Notes under the pieces: model-generated
Told to the model about the DNA's origin: nothing
The model's input: only the letters and a program-made list of their open reading frames with translations
Databases searched by the model: none
Program-made: the position numbers and the translations under genes
Origin: Fidelibacterota bacterium
Lineage (GTDB): Bacteria; Fidelibacterota; Marinisomatia; SCGC-AAA003-L08; GCA-2689995
Assembly (NCBI GenBank): GCA_002689995.1
Contig: NZIV01000070.1
Coordinates: forward strand, 16,091 to 80,090
Length of the DNA stretch: 64,000 bases
Direction: 5' to 3'
Shown: positions 10,551-20,221 of the stretch, one piece after another
Numbering within the stretch: the stretch's first letter is position 1
How the letters are laid out: every line of letters starts with the position of its first letter

Positions 10551-11117
10551 TTAACTACGTGTTTTTTCAAGAAGCTCCTGAATATAATTTTCATCTGTTT
10601 TTATTTGCATTTCCTGTTGAATGTGGAACATTATTTCTTCATTAGATAGTGATTGAATTGTCCAATTTTTGAGACTATTACATATACCATATAGAATAGA
10701 TTCTTTTTTTAATTTTGCTCTTAAATCTAATGTCTCAGGAAAAGCTTCTAGAGTAAAAATAATAAGACTTGTGATAAAGAGCCCTTTTAATCCACCTAAT
10801 AACAAGCCTAAAATTTTATTTAGCCATCCAAGTAAAACCAATTTAAATAATTGGTTTATAATTTTTGCAATAATTTGAACCAAGATTACTATTATTAAAA
10901 ATATTGAAATATATGCTAAGACGTTTCTTGCGGTAGGATTCTCAATATAGGGACTAAGTAGCTCATAAGCATGTAAATGGAAAGTGTTAGCACAAATATA
11001 TCCAACAACAATACTAATAATTTGTGCAAGTTGTAAAATAAAACCTGATTTAATTCCTGTAAAAAGAAAATAAATCCAAATTAATCCAATTACTATATCG
11101 ACTGGATTTAAATTCAT
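10551..11117 (-). CDS. CvpA family membrane protein
   Basis: NPVDIVIGLIWIYFLFTGIKSGFILQLAQIISIVVGYICA; 4 hydrophobic segments; upstream of mutS2. Confidence 0.8.
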   Translation of the reverse strand: MNLNPVDIVIGLIWIYFLFTGIKSGFILQLAQIISIVVGYICANTFHLHAYELLSPYIENPTARNVLAYISIFLIIVILVQIIAKIINQLFKLVLLGWLNKILGLLLGGLKGLFITSLIIFTLEAFPETLDLRAKLKKESILYGICNSLKNWTIQSLSNEEIMFHIQQEMQIKTDENYIQELLEKTRS

Positions 11118-11554
11118 CTTTGTAAAATTTCTTTAACTATATTTGAAGCTATTTTTCCATCTCCTTTACCTGCAATTTTTGGCATTAATAAAGGCATAAC
11201 TTTGTTCATATCGGCCATAGTTATGGCTTTGCTTTCTGAAATAGTTTCTTTTACTATTTCTCTTAATTCATCATCGCTAAGCTGTTTAGGAAGATATGAA
11301 TTAACTATATTTAACTCATTCAATTCACTTTTCGCCAAATCCTCTCGACCACCATTTTTATATTGTTCGATAGAGTCTTTTATTTTTTTTGCCATACTTT
11401 GAATAAGTTTAACAGCTTCCTCATCAGAAAGTGTTTTCCCCAAATCAATTTGCTTTGCCTTTATTAATGATATCATATTGCGAATTACCTGCAGTCGTTC
11501 TTTTTCTTTCTTTTTCATAGCTACTTTCATATCAGCCATTAAATTTGATAACAT
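11114..11554 (-). CDS. GatB/YqeY domain protein
   Basis: MKKKEKERLQVIRNMISLIKAKQIDLGKTLSDEEAVKLIQSMAKKIKDSIEQYKNGGREDLAKSELNELNIVNSYLPKQLSDDEL. Confidence 0.92.
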   Translation of the reverse strand: MLSNLMADMKVAMKKKEKERLQVIRNMISLIKAKQIDLGKTLSDEEAVKLIQSMAKKIKDSIEQYKNGGREDLAKSELNELNIVNSYLPKQLSDDELREIVKETISESKAITMADMNKVMPLLMPKIAGKGDGKIASNIVKEILQR

Positions 11555-11669
11555 ATTTGATAAATCCTTTAAAAGTATATAAAAATTATAGAATTAATTT
11601 TACATCGAAATTCGTCAAAATATATCATAATTTCTACACAGTGTTTTTTATAAAAAAATAAATTTTAGA

Positions 11670-12080
11670 ATGACAAAACCAACGAATATTCAAAAAGCTC
11701 AGTTTAAATTCTTTATAAATATAGAGACAAGATGGTCAGACATGGATTGTATTGGACATATAAATAATGCAACTTTTCTAACATATATAGAAACTGCAAG
11801 AGTAAGACTTTTGGAAAATTTAGGATTTTCTTCAGTTCCAATTATTATGGCTTCAATTAAAATTGATTATGTTAATCAGTTAAAATATCCATCTGTAATT
11901 GAAATAGGGCAGAAAATTTCAAGACTAGGAAACTCTAGTTTTGATATATTAACAGGGATTTATAATAAAGAATCTGAAGATTTAATTACTATTTCTACCA
12001 CAACATTAGTTTGTTATGATTATGATTCTCAAAATTCTATAAAAGTACCAGATATGATTCGTGATTTTGCACTAGAATAG
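11670..12080 (+). CDS. acyl-CoA thioesterase, hot-dog fold (YbgC/FadM-like)
   Basis: ETRWSDMDCIGHINNATFLTYIETARVRLLENLGF. Confidence 0.85.
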   Translation: MTKPTNIQKAQFKFFINIETRWSDMDCIGHINNATFLTYIETARVRLLENLGFSSVPIIMASIKIDYVNQLKYPSVIEIGQKISRLGNSSFDILTGIYNKESEDLITISTTTLVCYDYDSQNSIKVPDMIRDFALE

Positions 12081-12091
12081 TTAATTTATGA

Positions 12092-12613
12092 TTAGTGATT
12101 TTGTTGCTTTTCTTTAAATTCTTCAATTTTTGGTTTTATAACTAATCTACAATATAGCTGTTCTTTATTATTAGAATAATAATCTTGGTGATAATTTTCG
12201 GCCTCATAATAAATACCTAATTTTTCAATTTCAGTTACTACTTTATTCTTATATACCTTATTTTGTTCTAATTGTTTTTTATATGAGTTTGCTATCTGTT
12301 TTTGTTCTATACTATTATAAAAAATAGAAGATCTATATTGAGTACCTATGTCGTTACCTTGCCTATTTAAAGTAGTTGGGTCATGTGTACTCCAAAATAC
12401 TTTTAGTAATTCTTCGTAGCTTATTAAATTAGAATCAAATGTAATTTTAAGCACTTCTGCGTGACCAGTTTTACCTGAACAAACCTCTTCGTAACTTGGG
12501 TTTTTTGTGTGTCCTCCAGTATAGCCAACTGATAAATCAATAACACCATTTAATTGACTAAAAATAGCTTCTATACACCAAAAACAGCCGGCACCAAAAA
12601 CAGCAATATCCAT
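12092..12613 (-). CDS. msrA: peptide methionine sulfoxide reductase A
   Basis: AVFGAGCFWCIEAIFSQLNGVIDLSVGYTGG...NPSYEEVCSGKTGHAEV...HDPTTLNRQGNDIGTQYRS. Confidence 0.96.
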   Translation of the reverse strand: MDIAVFGAGCFWCIEAIFSQLNGVIDLSVGYTGGHTKNPSYEEVCSGKTGHAEVLKITFDSNLISYEELLKVFWSTHDPTTLNRQGNDIGTQYRSSIFYNSIEQKQIANSYKKQLEQNKVYKNKVVTEIEKLGIYYEAENYHQDYYSNNKEQLYCRLVIKPKIEEFKEKQQNH

Positions 12614-12616
12614 ATT

Positions 12617-13201
12617 CTATATATTTTTATATTTTATTTTATAAATTAATTCATTTTTTCTAAATGGAGGTATTACCCATGGAGAATTATATTGAGCTAC
12701 CATTAAATTGGAATCAACTTCTACAGAATTTTCCTTAATATAATCATTTAGCTTCTTTTTATATTTATTTATTCGATTATCACTTGCCCACATACCAAAA
12801 CTAATTGATATTGTTTTATATAAATTTAAGCTATCAATAATAACACTCTTATCTTTAGGTATAGGTAGCTCATCGATAGAATTTTTATTTAATATGAAAA
12901 ATATCATTTCATAATTCTTCTTTTGTGATTGCTTGGTGATAACCGGAGCTGTCATCGGTATTTTTTCATTATTAGAATTAGCTCCAAAAATATAATTTGC
13001 CAATACTCTAAACATTGAACTATTTCCTTGACCATTAGAGTTTGATTTAGAAGTTTTAATAATTAAATTATTATTGTACTCTCTAATTTCAATATTTTTA
13101 TCTTTTTTAATTAAGTCAAAACTTGGTTCTCGGTATTTAGATGATGAATCATAACATCCAACAATAAGTACTAATAGTAGAATTAATAAGATTTTATACA
13201 T
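12617..13201 (-). CDS. SOUL heme-binding family lipoprotein
   Basis: Lipobox LIVGCYDS; EIREYNNNLIIKTS...FRVLANYIFGANSNNEKIPMTAPVI. Confidence 0.85.
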   Translation of the reverse strand: MYKILLILLLVLIVGCYDSSSKYREPSFDLIKKDKNIEIREYNNNLIIKTSKSNSNGQGNSSMFRVLANYIFGANSNNEKIPMTAPVITKQSQKKNYEMIFFILNKNSIDELPIPKDKSVIIDSLNLYKTISISFGMWASDNRINKYKKKLNDYIKENSVEVDSNLMVAQYNSPWVIPPFRKNELIYKIKYKNI

Positions 13202-13225
13202 AATTTGATATTTAACTTTATTGAA

Positions 13226-14305
13226 CTAGTTTTGATTTGGATTTAAAACTAAATTAACTAAGTTAACGATATCAAGTACGTTTAGTATGGCATCATTATT
13301 AATATCTCCAAAAAAGATATCATTATTATTTTGTGAACTTGGGGATAAAACTAAGTTCACTAAATTTACTATATCTAGTATGTTAATGATTTCATCGTTA
13401 TTAATATCTCCAATAAGGTATTCACAACAGTCATAAGTACCATTTTCGCAGCCATCAAAGTCCTCATTATAATTAATTGCATATGAATCATTACAACCAT
13501 AATTTAAGTTTATAGGATCACCAATATAGTTAAAAAACCAGTCAAGCTGACTAAATACCTTAGCATAAACACCAGGATAACCAGCCTGTGCGCAACCATA
13601 ACCCCAACTTACAACTCCTATTAACTCAAATTCATTGTTACTATTAGTCATTATTAATGGTCCACCTGAATCTCCTTGACAGCTATCTTCTCCACCATTG
13701 GAATCGCCTGCACAAACCATATTAGAGGTTATTTCGTTATTTGAATAGTATCCACATGAATTATCTACAGGTACATCTACTTCTAATAAGATATCAGACC
13801 CCCAACCTCCTGAATAGGTAGCACCCCAGCCCATTGTAGTAGATGTCACAGGCTCATCATCATGAGAATTATTTGTAATCAATTGTATTGGTTCAAAATT
13901 AGAGTTAGATGTTAGATGCAATAGAGCATAATCGTTGTTCATAGAGCTACTATTATAGTTTGGATGGATAATGATTTGATCAACATATTTTGTTTCTGAA
14001 CCAGTTGTCCCATTTACGTTATGCAAGCCTAGTTTCACTCTGAGATTACTTGCGGATTCTCCTTGCACACAATGTGCTGCAGTAATTACCCAATCAGGTC
14101 TTACTAAAGAGCCACCACAGAAATGTCCACCCCAGTTTGATTGAATTGAGGCCATGAATGGATATTTACAATTAGGACATGCGGGGTTTACAGGATCACC
14201 TCCAACAATATATGGTGCAGGATAATCTCCTGGAAGCTTATTTAAAGCTTCTTCAGTTTCGGTAATTGAAAAAGAAACGAAAAGTATAAATAAATATAAT
14301 TTCAT
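13226..14305 (-). CDS. secreted trypsin-like serine protease (S1) with C-terminal dockerin-type repeats
   Basis: IVGGDPVNP, WVITAAHC, NNDYALLHL, CQGDSGGPLI; C-term GDINNDEIINILDIVNLVNLVL ... GDINNDAILNVLDIVNLVNLVLNPNQN. Confidence 0.92.
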   Translation of the reverse strand: MKLYLFILFVSFSITETEEALNKLPGDYPAPYIVGGDPVNPACPNCKYPFMASIQSNWGGHFCGGSLVRPDWVITAAHCVQGESASNLRVKLGLHNVNGTTGSETKYVDQIIIHPNYNSSSMNNDYALLHLTSNSNFEPIQLITNNSHDDEPVTSTTMGWGATYSGGWGSDILLEVDVPVDNSCGYYSNNEITSNMVCAGDSNGGEDSCQGDSGGPLIMTNSNNEFELIGVVSWGYGCAQAGYPGVYAKVFSQLDWFFNYIGDPINLNYGCNDSYAINYNEDFDGCENGTYDCCEYLIGDINNDEIINILDIVNLVNLVLSPSSQNNNDIFFGDINNDAILNVLDIVNLVNLVLNPNQN

Positions 14306-14590
14306 CTAATACCTCATTAATTAGTTACATATATATTAAATTTGTTTATTATAAATTTCTGATTATTTTTTTATTTAGAAATGTATCAATTTAATAACTT
14401 ATTAGGTATATAAATAACTGAGTTCAACTAGATTATTTTTATTATTTAATAATTGATGTGACTGGTTATTGCTGTAGGCTGATATACTGTAAGGTTTAAA
14501 AATGAATTTATAAGATAAATCTCTCACTATTATTTTAATATATCTTGTTATAATGAGCTAAATATGATATTAAGTTGCCTAATAAAATTT

Positions 14591-15352
14591 TCAGATAATT
14601 TTAATAAAATTATCTGAATTTAATCTAAATCTTTTACCGTAGACTCCATTATTTGCTCTTTTTCCAACACTAATAACCATATTTATTTCGGCTCCATTTC
14701 CTAAGTTGAGCATTTTTTTTATTCTTTTTGAATCCATTCCCTCCATTGGGCATGTATCGTAACCATAAGCTCTAATACTTAGCATTAAATTTTGACATGC
14801 TAATGCAGTTGTTTTATGGGCCCATACACGCATATCAGATTTTGATGTTGGTTCACGAGGAATAACTTTAAATATTCCAATAAAAAAAATCAATATTTTT
14901 TTTAGTAGTCCTACTATTCCAAATAATCCTTGCGTGTATACGATTGGTACTATCTTTTTATAATATTTTACAGATATACCACTTTGATTATTAATTGAAA
15001 TAATTTTATTTCTATTTGTTTTCCAAGTGTCTATTCTTGCTACACAAACTATAAGTTCTTTAGCAGTTTTAGCTGCTGATTGATTTAAACAAAATTCCTT
15101 TAATTTTTCTTTTTTTGATTTATTTTTTACCCAATAAAATTCCCAACATTGAAGATTTGATGAAGTTGGTGCTAATAAAGATAGTTCTAAACATTGTTTT
15201 ATATCATTTGAATTTACATCTTCATCACTAAAAACGCGGACACTCCTTCTGCTCTTAACTAATTTAATAAATTCTTTTTTATCAATTTTAATTGCTGGTT
15301 CTTGATAATTATGTTTTTTTTCTTCAAGTATTGAGTTCAATTTATTATTCAT
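14591..15352 (-). CDS. nitroreductase family protein
   Basis: KSRRSVRVFSDEDVNSNDIKQCLELSLLAPTSSNLQCWEFYWV; YGYDTCPMEGMD. Confidence 0.85.
   Translation of the reverse strand: MNNKLNSILEEKKHNYQEPAIKIDKKEFIKLVKSRRSVRVFSDEDVNSNDIKQCLELSLLAPTSSNLQCWEFYWVKNKSKKEKLKEFCLNQSAAKTAKELIVCVARIDTWKTNRNKIISINNQSGISVKYYKKIVPIVYTQGLFGIVGLLKKILIFFIGIFKVIPREPTSKSDMRVWAHKTTALACQNLMLSIRAYGYDTCPMEGMDSKRIKKMLNLGNGAEINMVISVGKRANNGVYGKRFRLNSDNFIKII
14592..14616 (-). terminator. possible intrinsic terminator hairpin overlapping nitroreductase stop
   Basis: Perfect 11-bp inverted repeat CAGATAATTTT-aat-AAAATTATCTG; only weak T-tract follows. Confidence 0.4.
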
Positions 15353-15517
15353 TTTATTTTCTAACTAACTATTTTTTCATGGTTTAAATATCTTTAATTT
15401 ATACAAATTAAATTAGAAATTTAATTACTATTAGTTATACTAAAACAAAATTATAATATTCAAATTGCTACATTTTGAAACTATTAAACTATTTTTTAAA
15501 TATTATAAAATTAATAC

Positions 15518-16645
15518 ATGATATTTAAACATTTTATGAGGAAGATGGTAGTGATTTTATTATATGTATTCTTATGTTTAGGTGGTGTTTTTATTGGTTT
15601 TTTAAATTTGAATCCACAGTTTGGCTCTAATCCAAGCTCAATTCAAAAAGAAAATTATTCTAAATATGAAAATTACTTTAATGAAAAATTCCAAAATATC
15701 GAAGAAACGATACTAGCTACTGATGATATATCGATGGCTAATTTTTTCCGTAGAGATTCAAATCGAGTGCCTCAAAAAGAAATTGATCATGATTTAATAA
15801 ATTCTAAATCATTTACTAGTTTAAAAAATAATTCAATTAGATTTGCGTGGCTTGGACACTCTGCATTTATTTTTAATATAGAGAATAAATTAATTATGCT
15901 AGATCCAATGTTAACAGAATATGCCTCTCCAATTCCAATTTCAAGTTTGAAAAGATTTGGGCCTGATCCTGAGAAAGTTCTTTCTATTAAAGATCTAGAT
16001 AGTATAGATGCAGTTATATTTTCACATGATCATTATGATCATCTAGACTATAATTCAATAAAAATATTGAAAGATAAGGTTAAGAAATATTATGTTCCTA
16101 TAGGCTTAGGTAATCATCTTTCAGATTGGGGAGTTAATTCAAAACTTATAACAGAATTAAATTGGAACGAAAAAAGTAAGTATCATAATATTGAAATAGT
16201 ATGTTTGCCATCGAGACATTTTTCAGGTAGAGGTCCCTTTAACAGAAATAGTACTCTTTGGGCGTCTTGGGCTATACTAAGTGAAGATGGTAAAGTCTAT
16301 TTTAGTGGCGATAGTGGATATGGAAAACACTTTAAAGATATAGGACAAAAATATGGACCATTTGATATTGTTTTAATTGATAGCGGGCAATATAATAAAG
16401 CATGGAAACATTCTCATATGTTTCCAAATGAAGCTGTCTTAGCAGCTAAAGATTTAAAGGCTAAATATTTTATGCCAATACATTGGGGAGCATTTGTTTT
16501 ATCCACACATGAATGGGATGAGCCAGTCAATGAGTCAGTTCTTTATGCAAAAAGATTTAATCAAAGAATTATAACTCCAAAAATTGGACAAGTTTTGGAG
16601 TTAAGTAAGATAAATAAAAAATTAATTAGTTGGTGGGATAATTAA
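15518..16645 (+). CDS. metallo-beta-lactamase fold hydrolase (NAPE-PLD/UlaG-like)
   Basis: AWLGHSAFIF, FSHDHYDHLD, YFSGDSGYGKHFKDIG, MPIHWGAF. Confidence 0.88.
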   Translation: MIFKHFMRKMVVILLYVFLCLGGVFIGFLNLNPQFGSNPSSIQKENYSKYENYFNEKFQNIEETILATDDISMANFFRRDSNRVPQKEIDHDLINSKSFTSLKNNSIRFAWLGHSAFIFNIENKLIMLDPMLTEYASPIPISSLKRFGPDPEKVLSIKDLDSIDAVIFSHDHYDHLDYNSIKILKDKVKKYYVPIGLGNHLSDWGVNSKLITELNWNEKSKYHNIEIVCLPSRHFSGRGPFNRNSTLWASWAILSEDGKVYFSGDSGYGKHFKDIGQKYGPFDIVLIDSGQYNKAWKHSHMFPNEAVLAAKDLKAKYFMPIHWGAFVLSTHEWDEPVNESVLYAKRFNQRIITPKIGQVLELSKINKKLISWWDN

Positions 16646-16654
16646 TCTTAAAGC

Positions 16655-16670
16655 TTTGATTTAAATCAAA
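16655..16670. promoter_or_regulatory. 16-bp perfect palindrome TTTGATTTAAATCAAA (FNR-box-like, or terminator stem)
   Basis: Contains TTGAT-N4-ATCAA; 27 nt upstream of the ATG at 16698; followed by TTTTTATT. Confidence 0.35.
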
Positions 16671-16697
16671 TTTTTATTAAAAATCGAAGAAAAAATA

Positions 16698-17381
16698 ATG
16701 TTAAAAAAAGCTATTATAATTGGTGGAACCGGAGCAACAGGTAGTCAGCTAGTAAAAAAAATATTACTAAGTGATAATTGGGGAAAAGTCACAACGATAG
16801 GAAGAAAACCCGTATTAAATGGTAGAAAACATGCAAAGCTAAATGATATAGTGCTTGATAACTTTAAAAGTCTTGATACAACTAAAGGACTTTGGGCAGG
16901 TCACGATGTTTTTTTTAATTGCATTGGAACAACTATAAAAAAAGTAGAAAATCCAAAAGAATTTAAAAATGTTGAAGTTGGGATTTCTGAAATTGCTGCG
17001 AAATTAGCCTCAGAAGAAAAAGTTAAAAATGCTTCAATAATTTCAGCAAGTGGTGCAAATAAAAATCAATGGTCAAAAGATTGGATTCATCCATTATTCT
17101 ATTTAAAAATTATGGGTCAAAAAGAACAAACAGTTTTAACAAAAAGATTTGAATCTACATCAATTTTTAGACCTGGAATGTTAGTAAGATTATCAAACAA
17201 TCAGCAGTCAATTATAGATATTTTTCTGACAAAAAGTGGCTTGGGCTTACCTGTTGATTCACTAGCTTCTGCTATGATATATAACCAAGAAATTTTAAAT
17301 TCTCACAAAGATTTTATAATTAATAAATCAAATACTTTTACTGGGAATAAGGTTATAAAAGCAATTTTAAAAAAAAGATAA
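16698..17381 (+). CDS. NAD(P)-binding Rossmann-fold protein (TIP30/HTATIP2-like, NmrA/SDR type)
   Basis: KAIIIGGTGATGSQLVKKIL; VFFNCIGTTIKK; SIISASGANKN; KEQTVLTKRFESTSIFRPGML. Confidence 0.8.
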   Translation: MLKKAIIIGGTGATGSQLVKKILLSDNWGKVTTIGRKPVLNGRKHAKLNDIVLDNFKSLDTTKGLWAGHDVFFNCIGTTIKKVENPKEFKNVEVGISEIAAKLASEEKVKNASIISASGANKNQWSKDWIHPLFYLKIMGQKEQTVLTKRFESTSIFRPGMLVRLSNNQQSIIDIFLTKSGLGLPVDSLASAMIYNQEILNSHKDFIINKSNTFTGNKVIKAILKKR

Positions 17382-17817
17382 ACAATTTAAAGATATTGAT
17401 AATCTAATTGTTTTACCACATCCTGCAGATTATAAGATTGCTAAAAGATATAATGGAGTGATACCAAATAAAGATCAAAATATAAACCAAATTATATATT
17501 TATCAGATTTAGTTATTAGTGATGTTTCATCTATATTAGCTGAAGTATGCTTGCTAGAAAAGCTAGTGTTTCAGATAATATTGGATATAAATGCTGGATG
17601 TTTTTCTCAAAAAGATAAAAGTAAAAACGAATCATGGATAAGTTAGGAAAGAATCAAGGCTCAAACTTTATTTGATAGAGAGTCTCAATCATTTAAAATT
17701 CTATACATAGATGAAGATTGGTTACTAGGATATTTGTGCAAATCAAATAAAATTTATGATACTATACAATTAGTATTAAAAGAGATAAAAAGATATGAAC
17801 AAAATAGAAAATATTGA
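17371..17817 (+). pseudogene. fragment of CDP-glycerol glycerophosphotransferase-like protein, N-truncated and with in-frame TAG
   Basis: IVLPHPADYKIAKRYNGVIPNKDQNINQIIYLSDLVISDVSSILAEVCLLEKLVFQII...ESWIS*ERIKAQTLFDRESQSFKILYIDEDWLLGYL...: same frame continues after TAG at 17644-17646 until TGA at 17815-17817; no plausible N-terminal domain. Confidence 0.65.
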
Positions 17818-17949
17818 GCAAAACAATCTTGATGGAAATCTGATGGGAATATATCTCATAGAATGGTAATAATTAAAGAAGAGTTTTTAACATCTGGTAA
17901 ACGTTCTCAATTATGAAATATTTAAAAGATTATAGGGTATAATAAAATA

Positions 17950-18651
17950 ATGAATTACGACAAGGCATATGTAATTGGCTCTAAAGAAATATCAAGAAAG
18001 AGGCTAGATAAATTTTTTAAAAGAAATATTTTAAAGAATAAGGAAGTTGAGGTTTGGCCAGCAATAAATGGAATGAGTGTTGATATTAAAAAATATCAAA
18101 ACTTAAATTATTTATCTAAGAATTTTAAAAAAAATAAACCAGGTAGCTTAGGGTGTCTTTTAAGCCATCTTACTTTATGGAATCATTGTTTACTGGATGA
18201 TAGCTGTGATATTGCTCTAATTTTGGAAGATGATGTAATATTAAATAAGAATTTTGATGATTTACTTTCACATATTGATACTTCTTCTCTGCCATCTGAT
18301 TGGACCATATTACGCTTATCATACAAAGGTCTTACAGGTAAAAAAATATCTAATGACATCATTAAACCTCATTGTGTAAAAAAGAAAGGTGTAAATGCAG
18401 GTAGTTGGTGTTATTTGCTTAATTCTCACAATGCAGAAATTCTAATAAACTCTATAATACCTTATGAAAATAAAAATTCAATGGATGTAATTCTAAGAAA
18501 TAATATTAAAGAAATTAATATGTACTTCACAACCACAAAGCTTGCCATACATCCAGAAAAAAAATATTCACCTAGAAAAGATTTTAATAATAATAACAAA
18601 TCTTTCTGGAAAAATGTTAAATTTAAATTAAGAAAGTACTTATATCATTAA
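17950..18651 (+). CDS. glycosyltransferase family 25 (LPS-type)
   Basis: KAYVIGSKEISRKRLDKFFKRN...KPGSLGCLLSHLTLWNHCL...IALILEDDVILNKNF. Confidence 0.88.
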   Translation: MNYDKAYVIGSKEISRKRLDKFFKRNILKNKEVEVWPAINGMSVDIKKYQNLNYLSKNFKKNKPGSLGCLLSHLTLWNHCLLDDSCDIALILEDDVILNKNFDDLLSHIDTSSLPSDWTILRLSYKGLTGKKISNDIIKPHCVKKKGVNAGSWCYLLNSHNAEILINSIIPYENKNSMDVILRNNIKEINMYFTTTKLAIHPEKKYSPRKDFNNNNKSFWKNVKFKLRKYLYH

Positions 18652-19084
18652 TATCTCAATTTTATATTTAAGATTAAGTTAGAAAAAAGATAGAATAATA
18701 TAACAAGATAGAAATTAGATTTTAACTAAAAAGAGGTTTGTAATCACATAAATTAATACAATAAGAACTAAAATGAATGATAGTTTATTATTAACTATTA
18801 TATATATACAATAGGTCCTTTTTTTATTGAAGTTTTATGTGTGAAGTTCGTTACTGGCGCATCCTTAGAGCTTACAACTATTGATGCATTAGTTGAGTCA
18901 GCGATAAATGTAATATAGCTTTATGTGCTTCACAGAATATATTAAAAGTATTATAAAAAAATATTAATGTTTATCAAATCTGCAGATATTAAATTATTTT
19001 CCTGTTTATGAAAAATATAAATATTTGAGCATTTTAGAAAAAGAAGTCGTGACTTCTCAACTCTGAAAAGAAATAATAAAATAA

Positions 19085-19432
19085 TTATTGATATATGGTT
19101 TTTTTTCGATTTTTTTTCTTTTCTGAATTATGTTTTTTATTTGATAAACGTTTTTCCACAGATTCTTTAGTTGGTTTGGTTCTTAACCTATTAGGAGGTT
19201 TATAGTTATATTTTTCTAAACGAGATCGAAGTTCTTTAATACATTTTATTTTATTTAAATATTGGCTTCTTTCATCTTGACACATTGCCTGTATTCCGGA
19301 ATCAATATGTGTTATACGCACTGCTGATTCTGTTTTATTTGCATGCTGTCCTCCTTTACCACTAGAGCGAAATGTTTCTATCTTACACTTTAGTAAAAGA
19401 GTCTCATCAGAATTAGGAATATTTACATACAT
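19085..19432 (-). CDS. RF-1 domain peptide-release-factor-like protein (GGQ protein, ArfB/C12orf65-like)
   Basis: [41 protein letters not shown]; basic C-terminal tail. Confidence 0.88.
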   Translation of the reverse strand: MYVNIPNSDETLLLKCKIETFRSSGKGGQHANKTESAVRITHIDSGIQAMCQDERSQYLNKIKCIKELRSRLEKYNYKPPNRLRTKPTKESVEKRLSNKKHNSEKKKNRKKTIYQ

Positions 19433-19454
19433 ATATTTTTTGTTTTAAAAATAA

Positions 19455-19580
19455 TTATTTAGAAAATCCAAAAAAATATATTAAAGTAGGTATAATTAGC
19501 CAAAGTAGACCTTTAATAAAGAAAAATAAAAAAGTATACTTGGCTAACTTTTGTCCATATTTATTAATTATTTTTTTCAA
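19455..19580 (-). CDS. possible small membrane protein (41 aa, TTG start)
   Basis: (M)KKIINKYGQKLAKYTFLFFFIKGLLWLIIPTLIYFFGFSK*; short, single hydrophobic segment. Confidence 0.3.
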   Translation of the reverse strand: MKKIINKYGQKLAKYTFLFFFIKGLLWLIIPTLIYFFGFSK

Positions 19581-19620
19581 GTTAAATCTTTAATTGTGAT
19601 TATATTTTTAATTATAACAT

Positions 19621-20190
19621 TTATTTTGACTGAATAGTATTTAATGAAAGAATTTCTAAGGAAAAAGAGCCTTCTTGTTTATCAGAAATTTGAAAACCAA
19701 TTAGTTTAATTTTATCAATCTTTAAATTTTCATATTTTGTAATTTCTCTACCTCTGTAAAAAGGTTTAAACTTTTTTAAAGCGATTTTTTCTGTAGTTAA
19801 TTTATTTTTATTTGTTTTAAAATCTACAGAATAGTAAACTGATGAATTGTAAGTTCTTAAAATTAACTTATAGGTTTTACCATCACCCTTTATTTTTAGT
19901 TCAAATGAATCAAAACTTGGTAGATTTTTAAAGTTAAATTCTTTTCTACATGATGCAAAGCCACCATTATTTTTCAAGGAAATATTTCCTTGAAAAATTA
20001 AGTTATTTTTTTTATTAACTTCTATTGAAGAATTAGAAATACCGCCCATTACGTCATCATTAACAATAAACCAGTTTGTTTTTTTGACTTTTTCAGATGA
20101 ATTAATTATGTAATTATTATTTGAAATACCTATGTTGAGCATATTTATAAAAATTAAATATTTATACAAACTTGAGATAAAATCACTCAT
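19621..20190 (-). CDS. CIA30 family (complex I intermediate-associated protein 30-like) protein
   Basis: NWFIVNDDVMGGISNSSIEV...FQGNISLKNNGGFASCRKEF...FELKIKGDGKTYKLILR; start placed at MSDFIS rather than the longer track start, which overlaps lpdA. Confidence 0.8.
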   Translation of the reverse strand: MSDFISSLYKYLIFINMLNIGISNNNYIINSSEKVKKTNWFIVNDDVMGGISNSSIEVNKKNNLIFQGNISLKNNGGFASCRKEFNFKNLPSFDSFELKIKGDGKTYKLILRTYNSSVYYSVDFKTNKNKLTTEKIALKKFKPFYRGREITKYENLKIDKIKLIGFQISDKQEGSFSLEILSLNTIQSK

Positions 20191-20221
20191 TTTATGATAA
20201 AATAAACTAAATTCATGTAAT

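Noticed and set aside
12092-12613. Checked msrA for a Sec codon, since MsrA selenoproteins exist
   Set aside because: The active site reads GAGCFWC with ordinary Cys codons and no in-frame TGA.
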